64,000 bases of DNA from Chitinophaga pinensis (GTDB taxonomy: Bacteria > Bacteroidota > Bacteroidia > NS11-12g > UBA955): positions 17,944 through 81,943 of the forward strand of contig CAMDDG010000004.1 in the NCBI GenBank assembly GCA_945890895.1, read 5' to 3'. Position numbers and translations under genes: made by a program. This document shows, piece by piece, positions 20,218-30,078 of the stretch (position 1 is its first letter; each line of letters opens with the position of its first letter). Under the pieces are notes generated by a model. The model made no database searches and was not told where the DNA came from. It saw nothing but the letters and a program-made list of their open reading frames with translations.

Positions 20218-21702
20218 ATGGGAAATAAAAAAGTCATCCTTGTAGGTGCAGGCTTAGGTTCTTTAGCTTCGGCTCTCAGATTGTCGTATGCTGGTTATCA
20301 AGTGGAAATCTTGGAGAAACAGACTACAGCTGGTGGGAGGTTGAATATTCTTCAAAAAGATGGTTTTACTTTTGATGTAGGCCCATCCTTTTTTTCTATG
20401 AGCTATGAGTTCGTAGAGCTTTTTGAGAGTATTGGAGAACCCATTCCTTTTGAGTTGAATGAGTTGAATCCTCTTTACACAGTCAATATTGCTGGTTCAG
20501 ACCGAGTGTTTCAGATTTACAAAGACTTGGACAAATTGGCTAATGAATTTAAAGGATTGGAAAATGACTTTGAGACCAAGGTAAGAGCTTATCTCAAAGG
20601 AGCAAAAGAAATATTCCACGATACCGAATATAAAGTAGTTAAAAAGAATTTTGACTCCATTGTGGGTTTTATTGCCTCTATGGCAACAGTTCCAATGAAA
20701 CATCTTCCCAAATTATTCAGAACTTTTTGGCAAGAACTTGAACGCCATTTTGATTCAGAAGAGGTGAAAATTATCTTTTCGTTGGTAGCTTTCTTTTTAG
20801 GTGCTACGCCTTTCAATACTCCATCGGTGTATAATCTATTGAATTATACCGAATTGGAGCACGATGGATATTGGAATGTAAAAGGAGGAATGTATAAAAT
20901 TGTAGAAGGAATATTGCCGTTATTAGAAAAGAAGGGGGTTAAAATTCACTACAATACTGAGGTTAAATCCGTGAACTATAACAAAACTAAAATGGAATCT
21001 GTAGTGGACCAAAATGGAAAATCATGGACTGCCGATCTTTTTATTATTAACGCGGATGCTGCTTGGTTTAGAGGACATTTTTTAAATCGTAAAAAATTCA
21101 CCGAAGAAAAATTGGACGCTTTAGAGTGGACATTAGCACCATTCACCATTTATTTAGGTGTAAAGGGTACGATTCCAGGTATCCATCATCATAACTACTT
21201 TTTAGGAGATAATTTTAGAGATTACGCTGATACCATTTTTAGAAGTTCTGTTGCTCCTAAGAAGCCCTATTATTATGTAAATGTTGCAAGCAAAAGCAAT
21301 CCGAATTGTGCACCTGAAAATTGTGAGAATTTGTTTATTTTATGTCCTGTGCCAGATATGCGAGTTAAACCTAATTGGGATGACGCAGAAGAACTAGCAA
21401 ATGAAATCATTGATGATTTATCCAAGCGTGTAGGATTTGATATTCAAAACAATATTCTTACCAAAACTGTTTACACACCCATCGAATGGAAAAACATGTT
21501 CAACTTATACAAGGGTAGCGGTTTGGGATTGGCTCACGGATTAAATCAAATCGGAGCTTTCCGTCCCTCAAATAAGGATGAAGAATTAAGTAACCTATAT
21601 TATGTAGGTGCTAGCACTACTCCTGGAACTGGACTTCCTATTGTTGTAATTGGGTCGAAATTGATTCAAGAAAGAATTTTAAAAGACCACCCCAATACTT
21701 AA
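20218..21702 (+). CDS. crtI: Phytoene desaturase
   Basis: N-terminal GAGLGSLASALRLSYAGYQVEILEKQTTAGGR; C-terminal YYVGASTTPGTGLPIVVIGSKL; next to crtB and crtZ. Confidence 0.92.
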   Translation: MGNKKVILVGAGLGSLASALRLSYAGYQVEILEKQTTAGGRLNILQKDGFTFDVGPSFFSMSYEFVELFESIGEPIPFELNELNPLYTVNIAGSDRVFQIYKDLDKLANEFKGLENDFETKVRAYLKGAKEIFHDTEYKVVKKNFDSIVGFIASMATVPMKHLPKLFRTFWQELERHFDSEEVKIIFSLVAFFLGATPFNTPSVYNLLNYTELEHDGYWNVKGGMYKIVEGILPLLEKKGVKIHYNTEVKSVNYNKTKMESVVDQNGKSWTADLFIINADAAWFRGHFLNRKKFTEEKLDALEWTLAPFTIYLGVKGTIPGIHHHNYFLGDNFRDYADTIFRSSVAPKKPYYYVNVASKSNPNCAPENCENLFILCPVPDMRVKPNWDDAEELANEIIDDLSKRVGFDIQNNILTKTVYTPIEWKNMFNLYKGSGLGLAHGLNQIGAFRPSNKDEELSNLYYVGASTTPGTGLPIVVIGSKLIQERILKDHPNT

Positions 21703-21726
21703 ATCAAAACATAAACCCACAAGAAA

Positions 21727-22569
21727 ATGAGTATTCAACTGTTTGACAAAACATCAAAAGAGATCAGCAGAAAAGTTTCGTTGAATTATTCAACGAGTTT
21801 TTCACTCGGGATACGATTGTTAGCCAAAGAATACCGCTGGGCGGTGTTTGCAACATACGGATTCGTGCGTTTGGCCGATGAAATTGTAGATACATTTCAT
21901 ACTTTTAATAAAGAACGATTATTAAAGGACTTTAAATTTCAAACTTATCAAGCCATTGAGGAAGGTATAAGTACGAATCCAGTATTACATTCATTTCAGC
22001 TCGCAGCAAACCAATTCGGTATAACCCATGATTTAATTGAACCATTCTTCAACAGTATGGAAGAAGACCTAAATAAGCAATCGCATGATGAAACGTCTTA
22101 CAACGATTACATTTATGGTTCTGCAGAGGTTGTAGGATTGATGTGTTTAAAGATTTTCTGTAAAGGAGACACTATTTTGTATCAATCGTTGTTGCCGTAT
22201 GCTCGCAGCTTAGGTGCGGCATTTCAAAAGGTGAATTTCTTGAGAGATATACGTAGCGATGTTGAAGAACGAGGACGCGTTTATTTCCCAGGAGTTGATT
22301 TTGAATGCTTTACAGAACACGACAAAATGAATATTATTCAAGAAGTTAAGAAAGATTTTGAACATGCATATAAAGGAATCATACAACTTCCTATGGGTTG
22401 CCGTTCGGGTGTTTATACAGCGTATATCTATTATTTAAAACTTTTAGAAAAGATCGAACGCACAACGGCTGCAGAAATCATGAATCAGCGTATTCGTATT
22501 CCGAATTCCCAAAAAATAGTGTTGCTAGCAGAGAGTTTTGTACGTGAAAAGTTAATGCCAACTTCCTAA
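21727..22569 (+). CDS. crtB: Phytoene synthase
   Basis: YSTSFSLGIRLL...VRLADEIVDTFH...AFQKVNFLRDIRSDVEERGRVYFP. Confidence 0.93.
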   Translation: MSIQLFDKTSKEISRKVSLNYSTSFSLGIRLLAKEYRWAVFATYGFVRLADEIVDTFHTFNKERLLKDFKFQTYQAIEEGISTNPVLHSFQLAANQFGITHDLIEPFFNSMEEDLNKQSHDETSYNDYIYGSAEVVGLMCLKIFCKGDTILYQSLLPYARSLGAAFQKVNFLRDIRSDVEERGRVYFPGVDFECFTEHDKMNIIQEVKKDFEHAYKGIIQLPMGCRSGVYTAYIYYLKLLEKIERTTAAEIMNQRIRIPNSQKIVLLAESFVREKLMPTS

Positions 22570-22572
22570 TTT

Positions 22573-23928
22573 TTAACCAAATACCCAGGAAAATACTTCG
22601 TCTACTTTTCCAAAAGTATGAACTTTTATTTTGCGAGAGGGATCTTCTTGTATTTTATTGTATTTGGATACCAGAATATCTGAAAATCCCAATTTTTCTG
22701 CCTCTGAAATTCGCTGTTCTATTCGTTGTACAGCTCTCACCTCACCAGAGAGTCCAACTTCCCCCGAAAAAACATACCCTGAAGGCAATGCCATGCCTTG
22801 GTAACTGCTCATAATTGCAGCCATTAATGGTAAATCCAGTGCTGGGTCTTCTAGACGTAAACCACCGGCAAGATTAACAAAAACATCTTGTTGCCCCAAT
22901 CGAAATCCACACCGTTTTTCAAGTACGGCTAACAACATATTCAAACGGCGTAAATCAAATCCCGTGGCTGAACGTTGCGGAGTTCCGTAAACGGCAGTAC
23001 TTACCAAGGATTGTACTTCTAATAACAACGGGCGAACTCCTTCAAGCACTCCGGCAATAGCGATTCCGCTCAATGGTTCATCTCTTTGTGACAGCCAGAT
23101 TTCTGATGGATTTTTAACGGGAATTAATCCCGAACCTTGCATTTCATAAATCCCCAATTCATGGGTGGAGCCAAATCGATTTTTTAGAGTACGTAGAATT
23201 CGATAAAAATGATGTCGATCTCCTTCAAATTGCAATACAGTATCCACCATGTGTTCCAATAATTTTGGTCCAGCTATGGCTCCGTCTTTGGTTATATGGC
23301 CAATCAAGAAAACGGGTGTTTGAGTTTCTTTTGCAAATTGAAGCAGTTTGCCAGTACATTCTCGAATTTGAGATACCGAACCGGGAGTGGCATCTAATGA
23401 GTCCGAATACAATGTTTGAATGGAATCAACTATCAGAATATCGGGTTGTTGTTTGGATAAGTAGTCGAGAATATTGTCGAGTAGAGTTTCAGTTAAAATA
23501 TTGCAATTGGGATTCTGGATGCCAATACGTTCAGCGCGTAATTTTATTTGGGATTCGCTTTCTTCTCCGCTTACATAGAGCACATTAGCTGATGTTTGAA
23601 GGGCTAATTGCAGCAACAGCGTACTTTTCCCAATTCCTGGTTCTCCACCAATAAGCACCACTGCACCCGGTACCAACCCTCCGCCGAGAACCAAATTCAG
23701 TTCAGAATCAGATAGCTTGGTTTTTTCTTGGTCGGCCGGTGTTATTTCATGGATGGGAGTGGGTTCAATAATTTTACGTGTACTTTTTTTCCATGCATTC
23801 ACGGATTGGGTAGATTTGATTTCCTCTGTGAATGTATTCCATTGGTTACAACCTGGGCATTTCCCAATCCATTTTGGACTTTCGAAACCACAAGAGCGAC
23901 AGAAAAAAGCGGATTTAGTTTTAGCCAT
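22573..23928 (-). CDS. radA: DNA repair protein RadA
   Basis: Zn finger FFCRSCGFESPKWIGKCPGCNQWNT; GGEPGIGKSTLLLQ; KNRFGSTHE; Lon-like C-terminus. Confidence 0.97.
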   Translation of the reverse strand: MAKTKSAFFCRSCGFESPKWIGKCPGCNQWNTFTEEIKSTQSVNAWKKSTRKIIEPTPIHEITPADQEKTKLSDSELNLVLGGGLVPGAVVLIGGEPGIGKSTLLLQLALQTSANVLYVSGEESESQIKLRAERIGIQNPNCNILTETLLDNILDYLSKQQPDILIVDSIQTLYSDSLDATPGSVSQIRECTGKLLQFAKETQTPVFLIGHITKDGAIAGPKLLEHMVDTVLQFEGDRHHFYRILRTLKNRFGSTHELGIYEMQGSGLIPVKNPSEIWLSQRDEPLSGIAIAGVLEGVRPLLLEVQSLVSTAVYGTPQRSATGFDLRRLNMLLAVLEKRCGFRLGQQDVFVNLAGGLRLEDPALDLPLMAAIMSSYQGMALPSGYVFSGEVGLSGEVRAVQRIEQRISEAEKLGFSDILVSKYNKIQEDPSRKIKVHTFGKVDEVFSWVFG

Positions 23929-24164
23929 GAGTTGTTGGATTAAATGGGATGGTAAAATTAATGATTTTTGGAAGAAGGTGAGATGCGAAATCGAACATGA
24001 AGCTGTAAAAGTATGAATAATAGGTTTTTATTTTTTGTGTTTTTCGCAAATCGCCATTAAAGTTCTTGGTCGTGTTTCGACTAAATGATAAAAATATTAG
24101 AGTATTTATTTGAGGGATGAAGCATTATTGAAAAAAGTGTTGTTAATTTTGTAGTTATAAACCC

Positions 24165-24734
24165 ATGGAAAAGAACATTAACGATATCGTAACTGTATAC
24201 GCGGAGGCAACTCCCAACCCGGAAAGTATGAAGTTTGTGGCAAACAAAATGTTGTTGCCCAATGATTCAGCTGATTTTCGCAACAAAGAAGTGGCTGAGA
24301 ACAGTCCTTTAGCAAAAGCACTTTTCGAAATGAATTTTGTTGAGGGTGTTTTCATTATGAACAACTTCGTGAGTATAACCAAAAATGGGGAGTACGAATG
24401 GTTCGATTTAATTCCAGATTTACGCAATTTTATTACTGAATGGATTGAAGATGGTAAAGAAATCGTAAATCCCAAGAAAGAACTATCAACCGAAGAAGAG
24501 ACCGAAATCGAAAGAAAAATCAAACAGTTGCTTGAAGATCACGTAAAACCAGCGGTTGAAATGGATGGTGGAGCCATTGATTTTAAAAGTTTTAAAAATG
24601 GTATTGTTACCGTGGAACTAAAAGGTAGCTGCAGCGGATGTCCTTCTTCAACGATGACATTGAAAGCGGGTATTGAGAACTTGTTGAAGCGCATGGTACC
24701 TGAGGTTGAAACAGTAGAAGCATACGGGGTTTAA
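24165..24734 (+). CDS. NifU/Nfu-type Fe-S scaffold protein
   Basis: N-terminal ATPNPESMKFV; C-terminal CSGCPSSTMTLKAGIENLL. Confidence 0.92.
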   Translation: MEKNINDIVTVYAEATPNPESMKFVANKMLLPNDSADFRNKEVAENSPLAKALFEMNFVEGVFIMNNFVSITKNGEYEWFDLIPDLRNFITEWIEDGKEIVNPKKELSTEEETEIERKIKQLLEDHVKPAVEMDGGAIDFKSFKNGIVTVELKGSCSGCPSSTMTLKAGIENLLKRMVPEVETVEAYGV

Positions 24735-24823
24735 CCCGTATTGATTTAATTTGGATTTCGGAGCATACGTGGCTCAATTCTAGAGCAATCGACGCTCAAT
24801 ACGTATTGTTTTTTAATTAAGCG

Positions 24824-24862
24824 TTCCTCCCGATTTGCATTTTTTGCATAATTTGGGAGGAA
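24824..24862. promoter_or_regulatory. Inverted repeat upstream of the acyl-CoA ligase gene
   Basis: ttcctccc...gggaggaa, 8-bp perfect arms, A/T-rich loop. Confidence 0.5.
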
Positions 24863-24961
24863 TGTTCATTTTTATTTGCAGTTATTGCAAACATGGGCAT
24901 CTATGTTTTTCTTTTTGAATAAAAAAATTCATATTTGCCAACCTACACTAAAAAATAAATT

Positions 24962-26878
24962 ATGCAATCATTGGCCGAGCAGAGGATGCAAAACGACCCG
25001 TCCTTCACTTCACTTCATCACTTCTTTTTAAATTCAGCAAGTAAAATACATACTCCACAACACACTTATCTTATGGAGAAAGTTGATGGCGCATGGAAAG
25101 AATATAGTTATGAGTATTTATTATCCGAAATCGACAAAGTTGCTGCATACTTGGTTGATTGTGGATTGGAAAAAGGCGATCGCGTCGCAATCATTTTAGA
25201 AAATTGCCCAGAGTATTATATTATTGATCAAGCGCTTCAAAAATTGGGCATGGTTAACGTATCCATTTATCCTACGTTAACACCAGAGGAAACCCGCTTT
25301 ATATTGAATGATTCCGGTTCAAAACAAGTATTTGTGGGCAATCCTTTCCTTTTGAAAAAAGTTCAAAAAGTGGAGCATGAGTGCGCCACCCTGACTCAGA
25401 TTGTATTCGTGCCATCCGATAAGCCTGAATCTGGAACGGTGATTAATTATTCCACTGTTATCCAAAAAGGAGAGGCTAAATTAACAAAGCTATCCCCCGA
25501 AATAGAAAAAAGGTTTCAAGCAGTAGGAAAGGAAGACTTAGCTACATTAATATACACTTCTGGAACTACAGGCGTTCCTAAAGGAGCAATGCTTACACAT
25601 TATAATTTCATGAGCAACTGCTACGATGCCAAAGAACTGTGTCCAGCAATTACCGAAAACGATTTGTATTTGTCGTTTTTGCCATTGAGTCACGTGTTCG
25701 AACGCATGGCCACCATGTATTTAAGTACATACGTGGGTGCTTCGGTGGCATTCTCGGAAGGTATTGAAAAAGTAGCTTCGAATATACAAGAGGTACGCCC
25801 AACGGTAATGGCAACGGTTCCACGTTTGTTAGAGAGAATCCATGATAAAGTGTTAAAGAATGCCACTTCCGGTGGTGGAATCAAAAGTAAAATATTCTTT
25901 TGGGCGGTTGCTACAGGAGAGAAAGTGCGGAAAACTAAGGATGCAGGAAAATCAATAAATCCTCTATTGTCGGTTCAAGCCAATCTTGCTGAAAAATTGG
26001 TATTTAGTAAGATCAAAGAGAAAATGGGCGGCCGCATGAAAATGCTTATTTCCGGGGGAGGGGCACTTCCTCCTCATGTGGGGGAATTCTTTGCCAACCT
26101 GGGTTTGCGGGTTCAAGAGGGTTATGGATTAACAGAAACTTCTCCATTTTGTACTGTAAACGAATTTGAGCGTCAGGTATACGGTACTGTAGGTCGTGTT
26201 GCTCCCCGACAATATGTTGCCATCCAAAATATCGAAACCCAAGAAATAATTACCATTCAAAATTACGATTCGTTCGATCCTAACTTTGCATCTGCCGAAG
26301 GAGAAATTTTAACCAAAGGTCCTAACGTAATGAAGGGCTATTGGCAGAATAAAGCAGAAACCGACAATGTATTTGATGCAGATGGTTGGTTCCACACAGG
26401 CGATATTGGAAGATTTGATAAAGGGTATTTGAAAATTACAGATCGCTTGAAGAACATGTTAAAAACGTCGCTTGGAAAAAATATTTACCCTACTCAAATT
26501 GAAAATGTGTATTTACAAAGTGAACGTATTGATCAAGTATTTATTATCGGAGATAAGCGAGAATATCTCACCGCTATAATTGTACCAAGTGCGGAAACGA
26601 TGCAAGAACAAATTCCACATAAAATGGATTTGTTGAAGTCGAGTCAGGATTTTATAAATGACGAAGAGCTTACGCAATGGATTGCACAAGAAGCTAAAAA
26701 ATTGGGAATGCAGTTAGCCAAATTTGAGCGTATTCGTAATTTTATGCTAAAAAGAGAGCCCTTTAGTATTGAAAATGGCGACATGACCATTACCTTGAAA
26801 GTGAAGCGCAAGGTCGTAATGGAGCGTTATGCAGATGAAATTGACTTTATGTATGCACAGCAAGAATGTCCGCTTTAA
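24962..26878 (+). CDS. Long-chain fatty acid-CoA ligase (AMP-forming)
   Basis: LIYTSGTTGVPKGAMLTHYNF; QEGYGLTETSP; WFHTGDIGRFDKGYLKITDRLKNMLKTSLGKNI. Confidence 0.94.
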   Translation: MQSLAEQRMQNDPSFTSLHHFFLNSASKIHTPQHTYLMEKVDGAWKEYSYEYLLSEIDKVAAYLVDCGLEKGDRVAIILENCPEYYIIDQALQKLGMVNVSIYPTLTPEETRFILNDSGSKQVFVGNPFLLKKVQKVEHECATLTQIVFVPSDKPESGTVINYSTVIQKGEAKLTKLSPEIEKRFQAVGKEDLATLIYTSGTTGVPKGAMLTHYNFMSNCYDAKELCPAITENDLYLSFLPLSHVFERMATMYLSTYVGASVAFSEGIEKVASNIQEVRPTVMATVPRLLERIHDKVLKNATSGGGIKSKIFFWAVATGEKVRKTKDAGKSINPLLSVQANLAEKLVFSKIKEKMGGRMKMLISGGGALPPHVGEFFANLGLRVQEGYGLTETSPFCTVNEFERQVYGTVGRVAPRQYVAIQNIETQEIITIQNYDSFDPNFASAEGEILTKGPNVMKGYWQNKAETDNVFDADGWFHTGDIGRFDKGYLKITDRLKNMLKTSLGKNIYPTQIENVYLQSERIDQVFIIGDKREYLTAIIVPSAETMQEQIPHKMDLLKSSQDFINDEELTQWIAQEAKKLGMQLAKFERIRNFMLKREPFSIENGDMTITLKVKRKVVMERYADEIDFMYAQQECPL

Positions 26879-26985
26879 TTAATACTATTGATTGTTTAAC
26901 TAATGGAAATAATGGAGAATTGATTGTATTGTGGAATTTAGCTTGAAACTAAATCGAATTCTATTGCCATGATTATGGAATAGAA

Positions 26986-27624
26986 TCAAATTAGTTGATT
27001 GAAAATATACAAAACAATAAAAAATACTAATTGTATGGCCAGCAAAGCGCTGGCCATTTTATTTTTAACGGGTTTAGACGTGCTGTGTAAAAGCCAGAGG
27101 AATATAAAAGAAATAACGAACCAAGCCGCGTAGTTTTGATACGGTACTTCGTTATTTTTCCAATCCCAGAAATCGTATCTCATGGCCACGGGTTCTAAAA
27201 AGAAATCATAGATGGTCATTATTCCCGCACCAACAAAAGCAATGGCTAAAGGATGTTTGATTCTTCCAACAAGGGTAGAAGAGGTATAAAAAATCATGGC
27301 AGCCCAATTAAGTCCTATTAAATAGGGCGTTCCTTGCCATTTAGCACCAAATGTACTTCCGTATTCATAACTTCCAAATATTAAGCCCGTTTTCACTCCC
27401 AACATTTCAACAAAGAATCCCAGAACACCAATGATAATCAATGTAATGACATGATTCATCTCCCATTTTTTATGAAAAACCCAAGCTACAACAAAGGCTG
27501 CAATTAAATTCCAAGGGGTTAATTTTAGGAACAACGGATTCAACGACGGCGTGAGAAATCCAATGATTCCCACGAAATAAATGATGGAAAGTATAAAGAT
27601 AAATCTGTTTTCTACGGTGTTCAT
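26986..27624 (-). CDS. Carotenoid biosynthesis protein, CruF/DUF422-like membrane protein
   Basis: Polytopic 212 aa; FGSYEYGSTFGAKWQGTPYLIGLNWAAM and YDFFLEPVAMRYDFWDW; adjacent carotenoid desaturase. Confidence 0.82.
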   Translation of the reverse strand: MNTVENRFIFILSIIYFVGIIGFLTPSLNPLFLKLTPWNLIAAFVVAWVFHKKWEMNHVITLIIIGVLGFFVEMLGVKTGLIFGSYEYGSTFGAKWQGTPYLIGLNWAAMIFYTSSTLVGRIKHPLAIAFVGAGIMTIYDFFLEPVAMRYDFWDWKNNEVPYQNYAAWFVISFIFLWLLHSTSKPVKNKMASALLAIQLVFFIVLYIFNQLI

Positions 27625-27691
27625 TTTCGGTATTGAATTTAGTTTGGCGAGTAATTTTCAGATTGAGTACTTAGATGAAATAGATTGAATT

Positions 27692-29161
27692 TTAATGGAC
27701 TTCCGGAATTAATTTATTTACAATTTTAGCTCCCAAAAGGCAGAGCGGAATTCCGCCGCCGGGGTGCACGCTTCCCCCACAAAAATACAGATTATCGTAT
27801 TCTTTCGAGAAATTTGCTTGTCTAAAGAAAGCCGACATCCGATGATTGGAGCTGCTGCCATACAAGCTTCCCTTGTCGGAACCTGTGTTAGATTCAATAG
27901 TAATAGGATCTAAAACTGCCTCTGTTTCAATCAGATCGGATACCTGAACATTTAATAATTTACTGAGTTTTTGAAGGATTTTTTCTTTCGCTATTCCAAC
28001 CAACTCCTTCCAATCTTGTCCAGAATTATGGGGCACATTGATCATAACAAACCAGTTTTCACCGTATTCAGGAGCATCGGATCCAACTAATTTCGAAGTA
28101 ATATTTATATATACGGTTGGGTCTTTTTGGATGGTTTTTCGATGGAAGATAGCATCGAACTCCTCGCGATAATCGTTCGAAAAGAATATATTGTGAACAT
28201 CAAGTTCCGGGAATTTCTGTTTAATTCCCCAATAAAAGATCAATGCTGAGCTGGAATTTTCCGCATTTTTAATTTTTGGGGGAAGGGATTTTTGCAATAA
28301 TTTTTGATAAACTATTTTGATGTCAACATTAGCAACTACAATGTCACTTTTGAATTCTTTACCTTCTTCTGTGATGACGCGAGATATTCGAGGCTTTGAT
28401 GATTGATTTTCTACATGTAATCTATTTACTCGGGAATTAAATTCAAATTGTACACCCAATCTTAGAGCTTGCTCATACAGGATTTCTGCAATATCGCGCA
28501 TACCCGTTTTGGGTAAATAAGCCCCGTAATGAAATTCTAGGTGAGGGATTACATGTAAGGTAGCTGGAGCTTTGTAAGGATTGGAGCCGTTATATGTAGC
28601 GTACCGATTAAAAAGCTGAATAATTTTGGGGTTAGAAAATTGAGATTCTAAGGCCCTATTCATGGTTCGAAACATATCCAGTCGCCATAAATTAGCAATT
28701 CCTTTTATTCCTGTGGGGGCAGTATAAGTCGATAATCTATGTAAGCTATTTTCTAAAAACACCGGCGAAGTAATATCGTAGATTCGTTTGGAATGATTTA
28801 AGAATCGCTGAATTTTGGATTTCGGTTCATCAAAAAAATGAGCTGCTTCATCGATAAATGTCTCTATTTGAGAAGAAGCATGAAATTGGCTTCCATCCGG
28901 GTAAAAATAATTGCATAAAACGGGTAATTTAAAGTATTGGAATTTTTGGACCAAATCGGGGTCGAGAAGTTCGGTAACGAAATGCGGCATGGTGAACAAA
29001 CTAGGTCCCGAATCAAAGCGGTAATTTCCTAATATTATGGTATTTAACTTACCTCCAAAAGAGGGTGCTTGTTCGATAATTTGTACCTGATATCCTTTGC
29101 GTGCAAGGTGTATGCTGGAGGCCAAACCGGCTATACCACTGCCAATAATGGTTGCATTCAT
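27692..29161 (-). CDS. CrtI/CrtD-family carotenoid desaturase (second desaturase)
   Basis: MNATIIGSGIAGLASSIHLARKGYQVQIIEQAPSFGGKLN...; C-terminal YFCGGSVHPGGGIPLCLLGAKIV. Confidence 0.9.
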   Translation of the reverse strand: MNATIIGSGIAGLASSIHLARKGYQVQIIEQAPSFGGKLNTIILGNYRFDSGPSLFTMPHFVTELLDPDLVQKFQYFKLPVLCNYFYPDGSQFHASSQIETFIDEAAHFFDEPKSKIQRFLNHSKRIYDITSPVFLENSLHRLSTYTAPTGIKGIANLWRLDMFRTMNRALESQFSNPKIIQLFNRYATYNGSNPYKAPATLHVIPHLEFHYGAYLPKTGMRDIAEILYEQALRLGVQFEFNSRVNRLHVENQSSKPRISRVITEEGKEFKSDIVVANVDIKIVYQKLLQKSLPPKIKNAENSSSALIFYWGIKQKFPELDVHNIFFSNDYREEFDAIFHRKTIQKDPTVYINITSKLVGSDAPEYGENWFVMINVPHNSGQDWKELVGIAKEKILQKLSKLLNVQVSDLIETEAVLDPITIESNTGSDKGSLYGSSSNHRMSAFFRQANFSKEYDNLYFCGGSVHPGGGIPLCLLGAKIVNKLIPEVH

Positions 29162-29327
29162 AGTAAAGGAACAAAAATAGGTACAAAAAGTTGTTTTGTA
29201 ACTCATTGATTATCAATGATAATTTAAAAATAATAAAAAAAAGTAAAAAAAAATCATTAAGCACTTTGCAGATTCTAAATTTCATCCTAATTTTGCGCAC
29301 ACTCAATCGAAAAAAACTAATTTAAAA

Positions 29328-29525
29328 ATGAAAAAAATCACTTTCGCTTTAGCAGCTTGCGTAGTATTCGCTTTCGCTGCTTGTGGTAACAACGCAACTG
29401 AAGAAACTAACGCAGATTCAGCTTCAATGGATTCAACTACTGTAGAAACAACTCCTGCTGATTCTACTACAATGGATTCAACTGCAAATGATACTGCTGC
29501 TACTTCAACTGAAGCTACTAAGTAA
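29328..29525 (+). CDS. Small Thr/Ser/Asp-rich lipoprotein
   Basis: MKKITFALAACVVFAFAACGNN lipobox then ADSASMDSTTVETTPADSTTMDSTANDTAATSTEATK. Confidence 0.75.
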   Translation: MKKITFALAACVVFAFAACGNNATEETNADSASMDSTTVETTPADSTTMDSTANDTAATSTEATK

Positions 29526-29541
29526 TCAATTGAAAAATCTT

Positions 29542-29574
29542 AAAAAGGCATCCCAACGGGATGCCTTTTTTTTT
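29542..29574 (+). terminator. Rho-independent terminator
   Basis: aaaaaggcatcccaacgggatgccttttttttt: 8-bp GC-rich stem, 3-nt loop, T tract. Confidence 0.95.
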
Positions 29575-29601
29575 ACAAAAATATTTTTTATCTTTGCTGT
29601 A

Positions 29602-29979
29602 ATGGTTAGACGATTACTTTTGTTATTCACCCTATTTGTTTGTTTTGCCTCTTCCAACGCGAAGCAAATAATGCCTTTTTTGGAGGATGAAAATCCTGTG
29701 CATTCGGGTGGACCATCGTTTAATATTACCCCTAACCCCGTTAGTGGTTCCTATTTTTACGTTAATTTGGATTTTTTAGAATCCGACTTTCCCGATGCCG
29801 CTATCATTATTTCCGATGTATTAGGAAAAGTGGCATATGTGCACCCAATAAAGAAATCGGACTTCTTGGAGAAACAAGTTCGTATTAACGTAATGGATGC
29901 TAACCTCGATAAAGGAGTTTATTTCCTCCAAGTTAAAAGTGGTGAACACACCCGAACTTTGAAATTAGCAATTCGCTAA
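29602..29979 (+). CDS. Small secreted protein consisting of signal peptide plus T9SS type A sorting-domain-like module
   Basis: MVRRLLLLFTLFVCFASSNA; ITPNPVSGSYFYVNLDF...ISDVLGKVAY...LDKGVYFLQVKSGEHTRTLKLAI. Confidence 0.75.
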   Translation: MVRRLLLLFTLFVCFASSNAKQIMPFLEDENPVHSGGPSFNITPNPVSGSYFYVNLDFLESDFPDAAIIISDVLGKVAYVHPIKKSDFLEKQVRINVMDANLDKGVYFLQVKSGEHTRTLKLAIR

Positions 29980-30078
29980 GAAATCTATCCGGATGGGTAT
30001 GTTCTCATCCTGGGTAAAATCATTCCCTTCTCGCACACCATCTAATTTTAATTACCTCGCGATTTCAAATAATTAATC

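Noticed and set aside
23265-24016. Forward ORFs 23265..23588 and 23717..24016
   Set aside because: Antisense to radA, no domain signal.
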